DNA of 64,000 nt, from positions 1,189 through 65,188 of the forward strand of contig NZ_LMDU01000003.1 in assembly GCF_001425165.1 (NCBI RefSeq). Direction: 5' to 3'. The DNA comes from Pelomonas sp. Root405 (GTDB lineage Bacteria; Pseudomonadota; Gammaproteobacteria; Burkholderiales; Burkholderiaceae_C). The first letter of the stretch is position 1. The number at the start of each line of letters is the position of its first letter. The position numbers and the translations under genes were made by a program. The notes below the pieces were generated by a model. The model saw nothing but the letters and a program-made list of their open reading frames with translations. It was not told the origin of the DNA and ran no database searches. Shown here piece after piece: positions 38,242 to 47,626 of the stretch.

Positions 38242-40332
38242 CTACTTTTCGGCCAGCTCGATGGCGTCGCCTTGATCGCCCGCACGCAGACGCGCCAGAT
38301 GCAATTTAACGAGCGGGTCGTCCGGCCGGGCGTTCGCCAGGGCCTCGAATGCGGGCAGCGCGTCGCCGCTGCCATCGCGCATCAAATCGAAGGCCTGTTG
38401 ATAGGCCGCATCCGGCGCCTCCGGCAACGGATCAAAGGTCATCAGATAGCCGGTGCGGCCGGCCAGGCGCAGTCTGCCGATGGGGCGCGCCGCGGCGCCG
38501 GGGCAGCCGGCCAGCGTCGCCTCGGACACGCAGATCAGCGTGCCCAGGTGCTTGTTCGCGCCTTCCAGCCGGGAGGCGGTGTTGACCGGGTCGCCCAGCG
38601 CGCGGTAGTCGAAGATCGCCTCGCCGCCGAAGTTGCCGACCGTCACCTCGCCGGTGTGCACGCCGATGCGCGTCTCTGAGAACGCGATGCCCTGGCGCCC
38701 CAGGTCGTCGACATAGCGGCGCGAGAAGGCGTGCATCGCCAGCGCGCAGCGCAGGGCCCGCTGTTCATGGTCTTTTTGCTCGACAGGCGCTGAGAACATG
38801 ATGGCCACGGCGTCACCCACGATGCGGTCCAGCGTGCCGTCGTGCTCGAAGGCAATGGCGATCATGCGGTCGAGGTAGGCGTTGACCAGGCCGACCGCCT
38901 TCGCCGGGTCCATGCCTTCCATCAGGCGCGTGAAGCCGGCCAGGTCGGTGAAAACGAAGCTGCAGCGCTGGCGCCGGCCCTCCAGCACGAGGGCATCGGG
39001 GTGGGTGATCAGGTACTCGACGAGGTTGGGCGACACATAGCGCGAGAACGTCTGCTTCATCCAGCGCTGCCGACGCTCGCTCTGCAGATAGCGCATCACC
39101 GTGGTGGGGATGAACACCAGTGCCATGGCGAGCATCGGCGTGACCGCATCGATCAGCACGCCGCCGTGCACGAAGGCCGCCCATGCTGCCCCGCCCACGG
39201 CGCCCGCCAGCACGAGGAAGCCGGCCGACGAGACGGTGGCGCTGCGCTTCATCGCCAGCAGGCCCACCGCGGTGCAGCCGAGCAGCGTGACGATCCATTC
39301 GACCGCCGGCGTCCAGCCCGGGCGGCCGAGGGGCTGGCCGGTCAGCACCTGTTCCAGCGCCTGGGCATGGACTTCGACGCCGGGGATGATGCCGCCCAGC
39401 GGGCCGAAGCGCAGGTCCATCAGACCCTGGGCCGAGGTGCCGACGAGGACGATCCGCCCCTTGAGGGCGTCGGCCGGCAGGCTGCCGTCGAGCACCCGCC
39501 ATGCGGGTATGTAGCGCGCGGGCTGCGGGCGGGCGTAGTGCACCCAGACGGCGCCGCTGGCGTCGGTGGCGATGAGCCGCTCGCCGATGCGCACGTCGAT
39601 GACGCCGCCGCTGTCGCCGGCGCTGCGCACCGTGTAGTGGCTGACGCCGGCGGCCAGCCGCAGCGCCTCGGCGGTCAGCGAAGGCACCAGGCGCCCATCG
39701 AGATTGAGCAGCAGTGGCACCTGGCGGACGATGCCGTCCACGTCCGGGATGAAGGTCATGGCCCCCTGGCCTGCGGCGGCCTGCTGCAGGTCCGGCAGGT
39801 TGGCGACGCTGGAGGCGAAGGTCGGCAGGAAAGGCGCAGGATCGCCGCCGAGCGGGAAGTAGCCCGCCTTCAGCGCGAGCCCGTCGTCGCCCGGGTCCAC
39901 GCCGACGCGCGGCGCAGCCGGTTGGTGGCTCAAGCCGAAACCGAGCACCACATGGCCTTGCGCCAGCGCGCTGGCGAGTGCGGCATCGCCGCCGACGGCC
40001 GTGCTGCCGTCGCGCTCGGCGTAGACGATGTCGACCGCCACCGAGGCCGGCTGCTGTGCCGAGATGGCGGCCAGCAACTGGGCCACGCGGTCGCGCGGCC
40101 AGGGCCACTGGCCGATGCGGCGCAGGCTTTCGTCGTCGATGTCGACGATGCGCACCGGCGCGTCGTCGTGCGGCCGGGGATGCCAGCGCTGGAACTGGTC
40201 GAAGCTGGCGTAGCGCAGGCCGCGCAGTGCGGGTGGGTCGGCCCATGCCATGAACAGGGCCAGCAGCAGCATGCCAAGCGGCACCGCCCAGGCCCAGCGG
40301 GCCAGCCCCGGTTCAGCCTTGGGCGACTGCAT
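38242..40332 (-). CDS. CHASE2-domain adenylate/guanylate cyclase
   Basis: The 696-residue protein has an N-terminal membrane segment, a large periplasmic CHASE2 sensor domain (about 35-320, with VRIVDIDDESLRRIGQWPWPR and KGRIVLVGTSAQGL), three further membrane segments, and a C-terminal class III cyclase domain. Catalytic residues are visible: FTDLAGFT and IVGDAVAIMFSAP (metal aspartates) and LGDPVNTASRLEG (Asn/Arg). It probably makes cAMP or cGMP in response to a periplasmic signal. The start overlaps the previous gene by 20 bases. A helical tail of about 60 residues follows the cyclase domain. Confidence 0.93.
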   Translation of the reverse strand: MQSPKAEPGLARWAWAVPLGMLLLALFMAWADPPALRGLRYASFDQFQRWHPRPHDDAPVRIVDIDDESLRRIGQWPWPRDRVAQLLAAISAQQPASVAVDIVYAERDGSTAVGGDAALASALAQGHVVLGFGLSHQPAAPRVGVDPGDDGLALKAGYFPLGGDPAPFLPTFASSVANLPDLQQAAAGQGAMTFIPDVDGIVRQVPLLLNLDGRLVPSLTAEALRLAAGVSHYTVRSAGDSGGVIDVRIGERLIATDASGAVWVHYARPQPARYIPAWRVLDGSLPADALKGRIVLVGTSAQGLMDLRFGPLGGIIPGVEVHAQALEQVLTGQPLGRPGWTPAVEWIVTLLGCTAVGLLAMKRSATVSSAGFLVLAGAVGGAAWAAFVHGGVLIDAVTPMLAMALVFIPTTVMRYLQSERRQRWMKQTFSRYVSPNLVEYLITHPDALVLEGRRQRCSFVFTDLAGFTRLMEGMDPAKAVGLVNAYLDRMIAIAFEHDGTLDRIVGDAVAIMFSAPVEQKDHEQRALRCALAMHAFSRRYVDDLGRQGIAFSETRIGVHTGEVTVGNFGGEAIFDYRALGDPVNTASRLEGANKHLGTLICVSEATLAGCPGAAARPIGRLRLAGRTGYLMTFDPLPEAPDAAYQQAFDLMRDGSGDALPAFEALANARPDDPLVKLHLARLRAGDQGDAIELAEK

Positions 40333-41188
40333 GCAGGCCGCCGGCCAGCGCCGCGTGCATGGCGCGGACGCACGGCAGGAAGAAGCCGCCGATGTAGCCC
40401 TGCTGCAGCACGCCGTCCATGAAGGCCAGCTTGTCGCGCGGGCCCAGCGGGCGGCCCCATTCGCGCGCCAGCCGCTCCTGCATGCGCAGTGCATGCCCGT
40501 CGTCCAGCCCGATCGACGGCAACACGTCGGCCTCGCACAGGATGCGCGCGAGCTGGGCCAGCTCGGGGTCGGTCACCAGTGCGGCGAGCTCCGGCGCGCC
40601 CGCCGGTGCCGCGAGCGGCATCGCGGCGCGGCCGGCGTGGGCCTGGCAGACGGCCGACATGTAGGCGGTGCCGCCACCGGTCTCGGTGGCCAGCACCAGC
40701 ACCATCAGGCAGTCGGTCTGCGCGGCGGCAAGGCCGGCCGCAGCCAGCAGCGCGCGCAGGCTGTCGACACTGGCGCGCTCCTGGACGAAGGCGGCCTGCG
40801 GGCGGCCCTCGTGGACGGCGTCATGCACCAGCGCGGCAAGCACGACGAGCTGGGTCGCCTGCGTGCTCAAACGGGCCAGCAGGCACAGGCCGTAGGCCGT
40901 CAATGCGACCTCGCAGAAGTGCTGGCGGTTGTGATAGCTGTGGCGGTCGAACGTGTCGGGCTGCGCGTCGATGGCGGCGGCCACGGCGGCGCCGGCACGC
41001 GCCAGCGCCGGGTCGATGGCGCCGCCGAGGTCGGCGGTCATCTCGGCATTGACCCACTGCAGCTTGTCCGGCCGCTGCGCGACATGCTCGAACAGCGCCA
41101 GCAGCTCGCTGGCAACGCGTGGCGCCGCGCCCGCTGCCACCGCGGCCCGCAGGCCTGCCATGCCGTGGCCGGCGGCGGGGCTAGGCAT
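40313..41188 (-). CDS. Class I cyclic-nucleotide phosphodiesterase-like HD protein
   Basis: The 291-residue soluble protein shows the two metal-site blocks of class I cyclic nucleotide phosphodiesterases: SYHNRQH (His86, His90) and ALVHDAVHEG (His122, Asp123, His126). A later ADVLPSIG could supply the fourth ligand. The catalytic core is shorter than in eukaryotic enzymes. Lying between a cyclase and an HD-GYP gene and overlapping both, it may hydrolyse the cyclase product. It is otherwise annotatable only as HD-domain protein. ATG 41188 overlaps the HD-GYP stop by eight bases. Confidence 0.7.
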   Translation of the reverse strand: MPSPAAGHGMAGLRAAVAAGAAPRVASELLALFEHVAQRPDKLQWVNAEMTADLGGAIDPALARAGAAVAAAIDAQPDTFDRHSYHNRQHFCEVALTAYGLCLLARLSTQATQLVVLAALVHDAVHEGRPQAAFVQERASVDSLRALLAAAGLAAAQTDCLMVLVLATETGGGTAYMSAVCQAHAGRAAMPLAAPAGAPELAALVTDPELAQLARILCEADVLPSIGLDDGHALRMQERLAREWGRPLGPRDKLAFMDGVLQQGYIGGFFLPCVRAMHAALAGGLHAVAQG

Positions 41189-43388
41189 GCGGCGCAGTGG
41201 CGCAGAACGGCGTCGGGTCGCTGACGTCGATCTGCTCGGTATCGAGGTGCTTGTGCGCATACGCCAGGTAGACGCCGGAGCGCAGAAAGAGGTTGTAGAT
41301 GTCGGCGTCGATGTGCGTGCCGGCCATGCGCTGCATGATGGTCAACGCCTCGGAAAGGGGCTTGGGTTTCTTGTAGGGCCGGTCCGCAGCGGTCAGCGCT
41401 TCGAAGATGTCCGCCACCGCCATGATCCGGCTCGGCACGGACAGCTGCTCGGGCCCGAGCTGGCGTGGATAGCCCTTGCCATCCATGCGCTCATGGTGGG
41501 TGCCGGCGTACTCCGGCACGCGCTTGAGATGCTTGGGGAAGGGCATGCGCTCCAGCATCATCACCGTGTGCACCATGTGCTCGTTGATCTTGTAGCGCTC
41601 CTCGCGCGTCAGCGTGCCGTTGCGCACCGACAGGTTGTAGAGCTCGCCGCGGTTGTAGAGGTGCTCCGGCACGTCCATGCGAAAGCCGAAGGCCGGATCA
41701 AGCCGCTCGCCTTCGGGCCGCGCCACGATGTCGCGCGGGCGGTCGGCCAGCAGCGGTTCGGTGCAGGGCAGGGCAGGGGCGCGCTCCGCCGCGCGGGCGG
41801 CCAGCTCCACTGCTGACAGGCCCAGGCGGTCGTCGAAGTGCCGGGTCCACTGGCGCGCGCCGATGCCCGCCAGCGCCTCGATGGCGTCGTCCTCCAGCGC
41901 CTCATCGCCCACGTTGCAGCGCGCGACGAACTCGAAGTCCTGCTTCAGGCGCGCGAGTTCGGCGGCATGGGCAGCCTGCTGCGCGTCGCTCCACGTGCCG
42001 GCCACCTGGGCCTGCAGCCGCGCGATCTCGAGGTCGCGGTGCAGCACCTCGAAACGCATGCGGACTTCATGGATGCGGTTGTGGATGGTTTCGAGCTTGG
42101 TGGCCTTGTCGATGACGTACTCGGGCGTGGTCACCTTGCCGCAGTCATGCAGCCAGGCACCAATGCGGAACTCCTCCCACTCCCGCTCGGAGCGGAACGC
42201 GAAGTGCTTGAGCGGCCCGTCACTGGCATCACACGCGGCCTGCGCCAGGCGCATCGCCAACTCGGGCACGCGTTCGCAATGGCGGCCGGTGTGCGGGCTC
42301 TTGGCGTCGATGGTCGTGGCGAGCACCCGGATGAGGCTTTCGGTCAGCTGCTTTTGCGAGTCAACCAACTCCATGTTGTCCAGGGCCACCGCGGCCTGCG
42401 CGGCCAGCGCCTCCACCAGCGCGCCCGCCTCGGGGTCGAAGGGCACGATGGCACCCGTGAACGGGTCGAGCGCATTCATGAACTGAAGCACGCCGATGGG
42501 CGAGCCGCCGCGCGGGGCGATAGGCACCGTCAGCATGGAGACCGTGCGGTAGCCGCTGGCGTCGTCGAAGGCGCGGGTGCCGCTGAGGTCGAATCGGGTT
42601 TCCGCGTAGACGTCGTCGATGCGGACAGCCTGGTTGTGCAAGGCCGTGTAGACGGACACGTAGTTCTCGTTGGGGTTGCCCGTGCCAGGGTCGTACAGCG
42701 GGATCTGCGTCGCCGGCAGCGGGTCGCTGCGGGTTCGCAACTCGAAGCGCAGCGTCTGCTCTTCGGTCACCATGTACATGGTGCCGCCGTCGCAGTTCAG
42801 CAGATGGCGGCCCTCGCTGAGCAGCTGCTGAAGCAGCGCCGCGCGGTCGCGGCACATCGACATCGCGATGCAGGTCTCGATGAGGCCGTTCAGGCGCAGT
42901 GAGCGTGAGGACAGCTCCGCGCCGAAGCGGCTCTGCTCCATCGCGCTCTTGCGGCGCAGGCGACGCAGCTCGGCCAGGGTGGACAGGCGCCGGCCCACCT
43001 CGGCCACGTCCGCCGGGCAGCCGATGCAGTCGCTCGCGCCCGCGTCGAAGGCGCGTTGCTGCTCGCTGCCCATGCACCGCGTGGCGAGCATGACGATGGG
43101 CAGCACGGTCGCGGGATAGCGCGCGCGGATCGCGGCGGCGAGCACGACGGCGGCGTCGAAGTCGGCTTGCGCATCCAGCACCACGGCGTCCCAGTCGCCG
43201 CGGTCCACCTGCGCGAGCGCGTCGGCCGCGCCGCAGTCGCGAACGACGAAGCGCGCCCGGCGCAGGCCGTCGATGAGGCTGCGGTCCGCATGCGGCTCGG
43301 TGCCTTGCACAACCAGGATGCCGCCGGCCGCGCTCGTGTGCTCCGCGCCGAAAGGCGATGGCTGCGGATGGGGGCCTGGAAAATTCAT
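41181..43388 (-). CDS. HD-GYP phosphodiesterase with receiver-like and GAF domains
   Basis: The 735-residue protein has a receiver-like domain (about 22-135, Asp72 in AVVLDAQ), a GAF domain (about 180-350) and an HD-GYP domain (from about 370). The HD motif is GAWLHDCGKV and the signature is HHERMDGKGYP. HD-GYP enzymes hydrolyse cyclic di-GMP or related cyclic dinucleotides. Between the HD and GYP motifs lies a long insertion with a coiled-coil-like helix (HRDLEIARLQAQ). The gene starts four bases after the FecR-gene stop, so the operon is continuous. Confidence 0.9.
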   Translation of the reverse strand: MNFPGPHPQPSPFGAEHTSAAGGILVVQGTEPHADRSLIDGLRRARFVVRDCGAADALAQVDRGDWDAVVLDAQADFDAAVVLAAAIRARYPATVLPIVMLATRCMGSEQQRAFDAGASDCIGCPADVAEVGRRLSTLAELRRLRRKSAMEQSRFGAELSSRSLRLNGLIETCIAMSMCRDRAALLQQLLSEGRHLLNCDGGTMYMVTEEQTLRFELRTRSDPLPATQIPLYDPGTGNPNENYVSVYTALHNQAVRIDDVYAETRFDLSGTRAFDDASGYRTVSMLTVPIAPRGGSPIGVLQFMNALDPFTGAIVPFDPEAGALVEALAAQAAVALDNMELVDSQKQLTESLIRVLATTIDAKSPHTGRHCERVPELAMRLAQAACDASDGPLKHFAFRSEREWEEFRIGAWLHDCGKVTTPEYVIDKATKLETIHNRIHEVRMRFEVLHRDLEIARLQAQVAGTWSDAQQAAHAAELARLKQDFEFVARCNVGDEALEDDAIEALAGIGARQWTRHFDDRLGLSAVELAARAAERAPALPCTEPLLADRPRDIVARPEGERLDPAFGFRMDVPEHLYNRGELYNLSVRNGTLTREERYKINEHMVHTVMMLERMPFPKHLKRVPEYAGTHHERMDGKGYPRQLGPEQLSVPSRIMAVADIFEALTAADRPYKKPKPLSEALTIMQRMAGTHIDADIYNLFLRSGVYLAYAHKHLDTEQIDVSDPTPFCATAPHA

Positions 43389-43392
43389 GAAT

Positions 43393-45366
43393 TCAGCGCT
43401 TGAAGACGATGACGCCGGAGACGTTGCCGAGGCGGCTGTCGAAGCCGTAGATGACGCCGGCATGCGTCCCCGCCGAACCGGCGATCTGGCCGATGACCGA
43501 GACGTTGTTGCCAAGGCTGCCGGTGCAGCCGCTGCGGCAAGCGGTGCCTGTGCTGGTGATCAGCGAGACGCCTGCAAAGGTCGACAGCGAAGTCTGTGTC
43601 GCCGTGCCGGTCAGCGTGAAGGTCTGGCCGGGCACTGGTACCGTCAGCGTGTAGATGGCGGTGCCGGAGGTCTGCAGGGTCAGCGCGGCGGCGAAGCTGC
43701 CGCTGGCGCTGTTGACGGTGCCAGTGGCAACCATGTTGCCGTTGGACTGGACGGTCGGTGATGTCGATGCGAATGATGTGAACAGCCCTGACGTCGGCCC
43801 TGTCGGCGTCGATGTCGCGGTGAAGTACTGCAGGGTGGTGAGATTGCCATCGCCAACGCCGTTGCGGTTGTTACCCGCTTGCCCGCCGATCCAGCGACCC
43901 CAGGCGATGACGCCGTCGACGCCCGCGTCGGTCGATGTGCCGTTTTCCAGGATGGTCCTGCCCGTTGCGGCATCTTTCAGCGACAGCAAGCCGCCGCTGG
44001 CGTCGAACTGCGCGGTGCCGCCGATCAGATCGGCCGCGATGTCGCCCTTGTCATTGCTCCAGACCAGACCGGCTGTGACATGTGACGTCGGGGCCGGCGG
44101 CGGCGTGGGAGTGGGAGGCGGTGCAGGCGTGGGGGCTGGCCCAGGCGCGGGAACGGGCGCTGGTGCTGGTGTTGGGGCAGGCGCTGGCGCAGGCACCGGT
44201 GCGGGCGGTGGGACGGGTACCGGTGCCGGCGCAGGAACGGGCGCTGGCGCTGGTACCGGTGTAGGCGGCGGGACGGGTACTGGTGCCGGCGCAGGCGGAG
44301 GAACGGGCGCTGGCGCTGGTACCGGTGCAGGCGGTGGGACGGGTACCGGTGCCGGCTCAGGCGGAGGAACGGGCGCTGGCTCCGGTGCCGGCGGTGGGAC
44401 GGGCACTGGCGTCGGCGCGGGAGCAGGAGCCGGCGCTGGTACGGGTGCGGGCCCGGGAACCGGTGCGGGAGCCGGTGTTGGCGTGGGTGCGGGTGCAGGG
44501 ACGGGCGCTGGCGCAGGAGCTGGCGTGGGCGTGGGCGCAGGGACCGGCACAGGCGCCGGCGGGTTCTGCGCTTGGGTCACGAGTTCCTGGGCGGTCTTCT
44601 CGCCCGAGGTGGGCCGTGCCGCCGCAGGGGCGGGGCTGGCTGCAGGCGATGGCGCCGCAGCGGTTTCCGCGCCGGACTCGGCGGCGGCCTCGGCGGGCGC
44701 TTCGGCCGCATTGGCCGGTTGCAGGTGTACCAGCGGCTTGGCGCTCACGTTCGGCTTGACCGACCGGTTCGGCGCAAAGGCCGACGATCCCTTGGGCACG
44801 TCGACGCAGCCGCCGTCGTTGCAGACGGCCACCCGACCGCCGGTCACGCCGACCCGCAGGCCGTTGTCGACGTCAGCGGTGTATTCCGTGCCGCGGATGC
44901 CGATGGTGCCCGACTGCGTCTCGAGCTTGTAGTTGTCCGTGCGGGGTTTGCCGATGCTGCCGCTGATGGTGCGCAGGCCGCCGCCCAGCAGGCTCATGAA
45001 GCCGCGTTCATCGTTGCCCGCCGGCCCGGCCAGGCGGTAGTCATCCAGGCGCAGCGTCGTGCGCTCGCCCAGCGCCATCATGGCGCCATCGACCATGCGC
45101 AGTTGCACGCGGCCCTTGGTGGTCTGCACGGTTTCGCCCGACTCGACGCTCTGGCCGGTCTTCAGCTCGCGAACCACGCCCTTGGCCGAGACGACGCGAA
45201 CGTCACCGCTGGTGAAGATGGCCGTGGCCGCCGGCGCCCCCCAGGCCAGACCATTGACGACGCACAGCGCCGCCATCGCCAAAACATTGCGAAGGCAGTT
45301 GGTCGGCGCGGGCGTGCTGCCGCGATGCCCACCACGCCGGCTCGGCGGTCCATGCATGCGGCTCAT
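43393..45366 (-). CDS. FecR-domain protein with Pro/Ala linker and C-terminal beta domain
   Basis: The 657-residue protein has a signal peptide (about 24-43) and a FecR domain (about 50-185, with [22 protein letters not shown] and TIGIRGTEY), then a linker of about 157 residues made almost only of Pro, Ala, Val and Thr. The last 230 residues are beta-rich, ending in [20 protein letters not shown]; this ending resembles the small barrels of TbpB-like Slam substrates. A C-x3-C pair (ACRSGC) lies in this part. It overlaps the Slam-like gene by four bases (ATGA), which supports joint function. Confidence 0.82.
   Translation of the reverse strand: MSRMHGPPSRRGGHRGSTPAPTNCLRNVLAMAALCVVNGLAWGAPAATAIFTSGDVRVVSAKGVVRELKTGQSVESGETVQTTKGRVQLRMVDGAMMALGERTTLRLDDYRLAGPAGNDERGFMSLLGGGLRTISGSIGKPRTDNYKLETQSGTIGIRGTEYTADVDNGLRVGVTGGRVAVCNDGGCVDVPKGSSAFAPNRSVKPNVSAKPLVHLQPANAAEAPAEAAAESGAETAAAPSPAASPAPAAARPTSGEKTAQELVTQAQNPPAPVPVPAPTPTPAPAPAPVPAPAPTPTPAPAPVPGPAPVPAPAPAPAPTPVPVPPPAPEPAPVPPPEPAPVPVPPPAPVPAPAPVPPPAPAPVPVPPPTPVPAPAPVPAPAPVPVPPPAPVPAPAPAPTPAPAPVPAPGPAPTPAPPPTPTPPPAPTSHVTAGLVWSNDKGDIAADLIGGTAQFDASGGLLSLKDAATGRTILENGTSTDAGVDGVIAWGRWIGGQAGNNRNGVGDGNLTTLQYFTATSTPTGPTSGLFTSFASTSPTVQSNGNMVATGTVNSASGSFAAALTLQTSGTAIYTLTVPVPGQTFTLTGTATQTSLSTFAGVSLITSTGTACRSGCTGSLGNNVSVIGQIAGSAGTHAGVIYGFDSRLGNVSGVIVFKR
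44092..44562 (-). repeat. Low-complexity Pro/Ala/Val-coding repeat
   Basis: About 470 bases of degenerate short GC-rich repeats encode the Pro-Ala linker (units such as [14 protein letters not shown] and PPPAP). Such a tract can change length by slippage in multiples of six or nine bases and probably spans the cell wall or reaches from membrane to surface. Confidence 0.85.
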
Positions 45367-46724
45367 TGGAAACTCCTGTGGGCGGTGATCTGGAACACGT
45401 TGCGCGAGTAGTCGTACAGCACGACGTTGGACCCGGCCCCCGAGCGGCGCGCCTGCGCGACAACCTGCCAGTGCGGGTCGGCGCTCCAGCGCAACCCGGC
45501 GGCGACATCGTTCTGGCGATCCTGGCGGGCGACGTCGAAGAAAGGCTCGGTGCCGCCGTAGCGCCGCCGCTCGAACTGCCACTCGGCCAAGCCCGACAGG
45601 GCGGCGCCCAGGCGCTGCTCCACGCCCAGCCGCAGGCCCGCGCCCTGGTGGCCGAAGTGCGCGACCTCGGCCTGGCGGGTGCGCTCGCGCACGCCATAGG
45701 CGCTGCCGTAGACGAGCGGGCCGGCGCCGCCAAACTGGCGCGCCAGCCCGAGCCCAAGCAGCAGGCGGTCGGTGTCGCGCTCGGCCTGGCCGTGATAAGT
45801 CTGGCGCGACCACTGCCCGAACACGCTGGCCTGCGAGGCGGCGTCGAACTGCGATTGCCATTGGGCGGCCAAGCCGTTGGCCGTGCGGTATCGGCTGCCG
45901 CCGACCCAGGCCGTGTTGTTCTGCAGGGCGATCAGCTGCCTTTGCGTGCCGGCCGTGTGGCGCAGGCCGGCCGTGGCGTCAAAGAAGACGGTGTTCATGT
46001 CGTGCACGACCCGGCCCATGGTGGCGCGCAGGTTGGCCGCGCCCACCAGCTTCCACGCAGGCGACAGCGCCTTCTCGGCGTTCACCCCGCCCGCTGCGGA
46101 GGCCACGAGGTCGTGGCGCTGGCGGTTCTCCGGCGCGGTCTGGAACACGATGCCGCCAAAGGCGGGGATCGCGAACTCGCCCTGGTTGGTGGCGCTGTTG
46201 ACATTGCTGTCGTAGGCCGCGCCGAACTCCACATAGCCCAACAGCTGCGGGCCGGTAGGCGGCGCCACCTGGTTGACGACGCCGATCACGCGCTCGATGG
46301 CGGCCGCCACGCCTGCCGGCAGGTCGGCGCTGCGCGCCAGGCGGAACTGCTCGCGCGCGGCGTCGGCATCGCCCGCGGCCAGGTAGGCGCGCCCCAGTTC
46401 AGCGCGGGCCAGCATGTTGTCGGGCTGCCGCTCCACGACGCGTTCCAGCGCAAAGATGGCGCGCGTGACATGGCCCGCATCCAGCGCCGCGACGCCCAGC
46501 AGGTAGTCGAAGCGGGCGTCGCCGGCCCGTGCCATCTCGGCGTCGGCGAGCAGGGCATAGGCCCCCGCGGCGTCACGCCGGGTCAGCTTGGCGCGCGCGT
46601 CGTCCAGCAGCGCATCCTGCGCGCTGGCATCGGTGGACAGGCAGGTCAGGGCGACAGCGAAAGCGCAAAGTCGGGCGCCCAACCGGAGCCCGGCGCTCTG
46701 CGTCCGGAAAGGCAGATGGAGCAA
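45363..46724 (-). CDS. Slam-like outer-membrane protein: TPR domain plus beta-barrel
   Basis: The 453-residue product has a signal peptide (ending ASAQ), TPR repeats at about 37-150 (DDARAKLTRRDAAGAYALL, RAIFALERVVERQPDN, ARAELGRAYLAAGDADAA) and then an outer-membrane barrel with alternating strands (GYVEFGAAYDSNVNS onward) ending in Phe-Gln. This layout fits the surface lipoprotein assembly modulator family (Slam, DUF560). The start codon is TTG at 46724, with GAGGA in front. It is the first gene of the - strand signalling operon. Confidence 0.78.
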   Translation of the reverse strand: MLHLPFRTQSAGLRLGARLCAFAVALTCLSTDASAQDALLDDARAKLTRRDAAGAYALLADAEMARAGDARFDYLLGVAALDAGHVTRAIFALERVVERQPDNMLARAELGRAYLAAGDADAAREQFRLARSADLPAGVAAAIERVIGVVNQVAPPTGPQLLGYVEFGAAYDSNVNSATNQGEFAIPAFGGIVFQTAPENRQRHDLVASAAGGVNAEKALSPAWKLVGAANLRATMGRVVHDMNTVFFDATAGLRHTAGTQRQLIALQNNTAWVGGSRYRTANGLAAQWQSQFDAASQASVFGQWSRQTYHGQAERDTDRLLLGLGLARQFGGAGPLVYGSAYGVRERTRQAEVAHFGHQGAGLRLGVEQRLGAALSGLAEWQFERRRYGGTEPFFDVARQDRQNDVAAGLRWSADPHWQVVAQARRSGAGSNVVLYDYSRNVFQITAHRSFQ

Positions 46725-46929
46725 AGAAATCCTCGCGCACGTTGGTATTCAATGCCTGGCGGCATTGCGGTCGCAGCATCTTCGGCCAGCCCTTGTCTGT
46801 CTGGTAGCTTGCAGCGGCGAGGCGCCGTGACGTCCGTCTCGGATGTGTTTGGAGAGATGTAACCAGGCTGTGTTTGGTTGCGCTTCGGTGCGGCCAAGCC
46901 CAAAAGCCGGGTAGGGCGGCGCCGGCAGG

Positions 46930-47601
46930 ATGGCCACACCGGAAGCGGCGAAACTAACGCCTCGGCGCTACGGCATGGCGCTCACGACTCCAACGCCCAT
47001 GAGAAAACTGCTGCAGTCCCTGCATGACCGCCTGCCCGACTGGGCAGCAGACTGGCTCGACACGCTGGTGCCGTTGCTGGAAGTGCTGCTCATCAGCGTC
47101 GCCGCATGGCTGGTGATGCGGCTGGCCCGACAGCTGATGCGCCGCGCCAGCCGCACCTATGGCCTGCCCATCAGTTTCGCCACCCTCTTCCTGCGCATCG
47201 CGGCCGTGCTGGTCTACGGCGGCGCTTTGCTGTGGGCGCTGGAGCGGTTCGGCGTTTCGGGCACCGTGCTGTGGACGGCGTTCACCGGCTTCGCCACCGT
47301 CGCCGCCGTCGCCTTCTTCGCGGTGTGGAGCGTTCTGTCCAACCTCTTCTGCGCGCTGCTCATCTACGTCACCCGCGCCTTCCGCGTGGGTGACGTCGTG
47401 GAATTGCTGGAACCCGGCGGCACGCCCCTCGTCAAAGGACGGGTCGCCGACATCAACCTCGTCTACACCACGCTGCGCGAAAGCGGGGATGCGAGCAACG
47501 GTACCCAGCTGCAGTTGCCCAACAGCCTGTTCTTCCAACGGGCCCTGCGGCGCTGGCATGGCGATGCGCCGGAAACGACTGGAGAGGCGGACGGCGGCTA
47601 A
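46930..47601 (+). CDS. Small MscS-family mechanosensitive channel
   Basis: The 223-residue protein has an N-terminal amphipathic part, two or three membrane helices (VLLISVAAWLVMRL, FLRIAAVLVYGGALL) and the pore-lining region with ALLIYVTRAFRVGDVVEL, which continues into the beta domain typical of MscS. It would release solutes on hypo-osmotic shock. Later in-frame ATGs at 46975 and 46999 are alternative starts; none has a good ribosome-binding site. It is divergent from the Slam-like gene across a 205-base gap, in which I see no clear promoter. Confidence 0.82.
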   Translation: MATPEAAKLTPRRYGMALTTPTPMRKLLQSLHDRLPDWAADWLDTLVPLLEVLLISVAAWLVMRLARQLMRRASRTYGLPISFATLFLRIAAVLVYGGALLWALERFGVSGTVLWTAFTGFATVAAVAFFAVWSVLSNLFCALLIYVTRAFRVGDVVELLEPGGTPLVKGRVADINLVYTTLRESGDASNGTQLQLPNSLFFQRALRRWHGDAPETTGEADGG

Positions 47602-47626
47602 GACGGCAGATCGACTTCGGTCATGG

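Noticed and set aside
44092-44562. Short-repeat tract considered as a CRISPR-like or tandem-array element
   Set aside because: Units are only 6-9 bases, contiguous and coding; there are no spacers.
43655-44932. 425-codon + strand frame rich in Gly/Ala/Thr
   Set aside because: It is the reverse of the Pro/Ala linker in the FecR-domain gene; no domain is visible outside the repeat.
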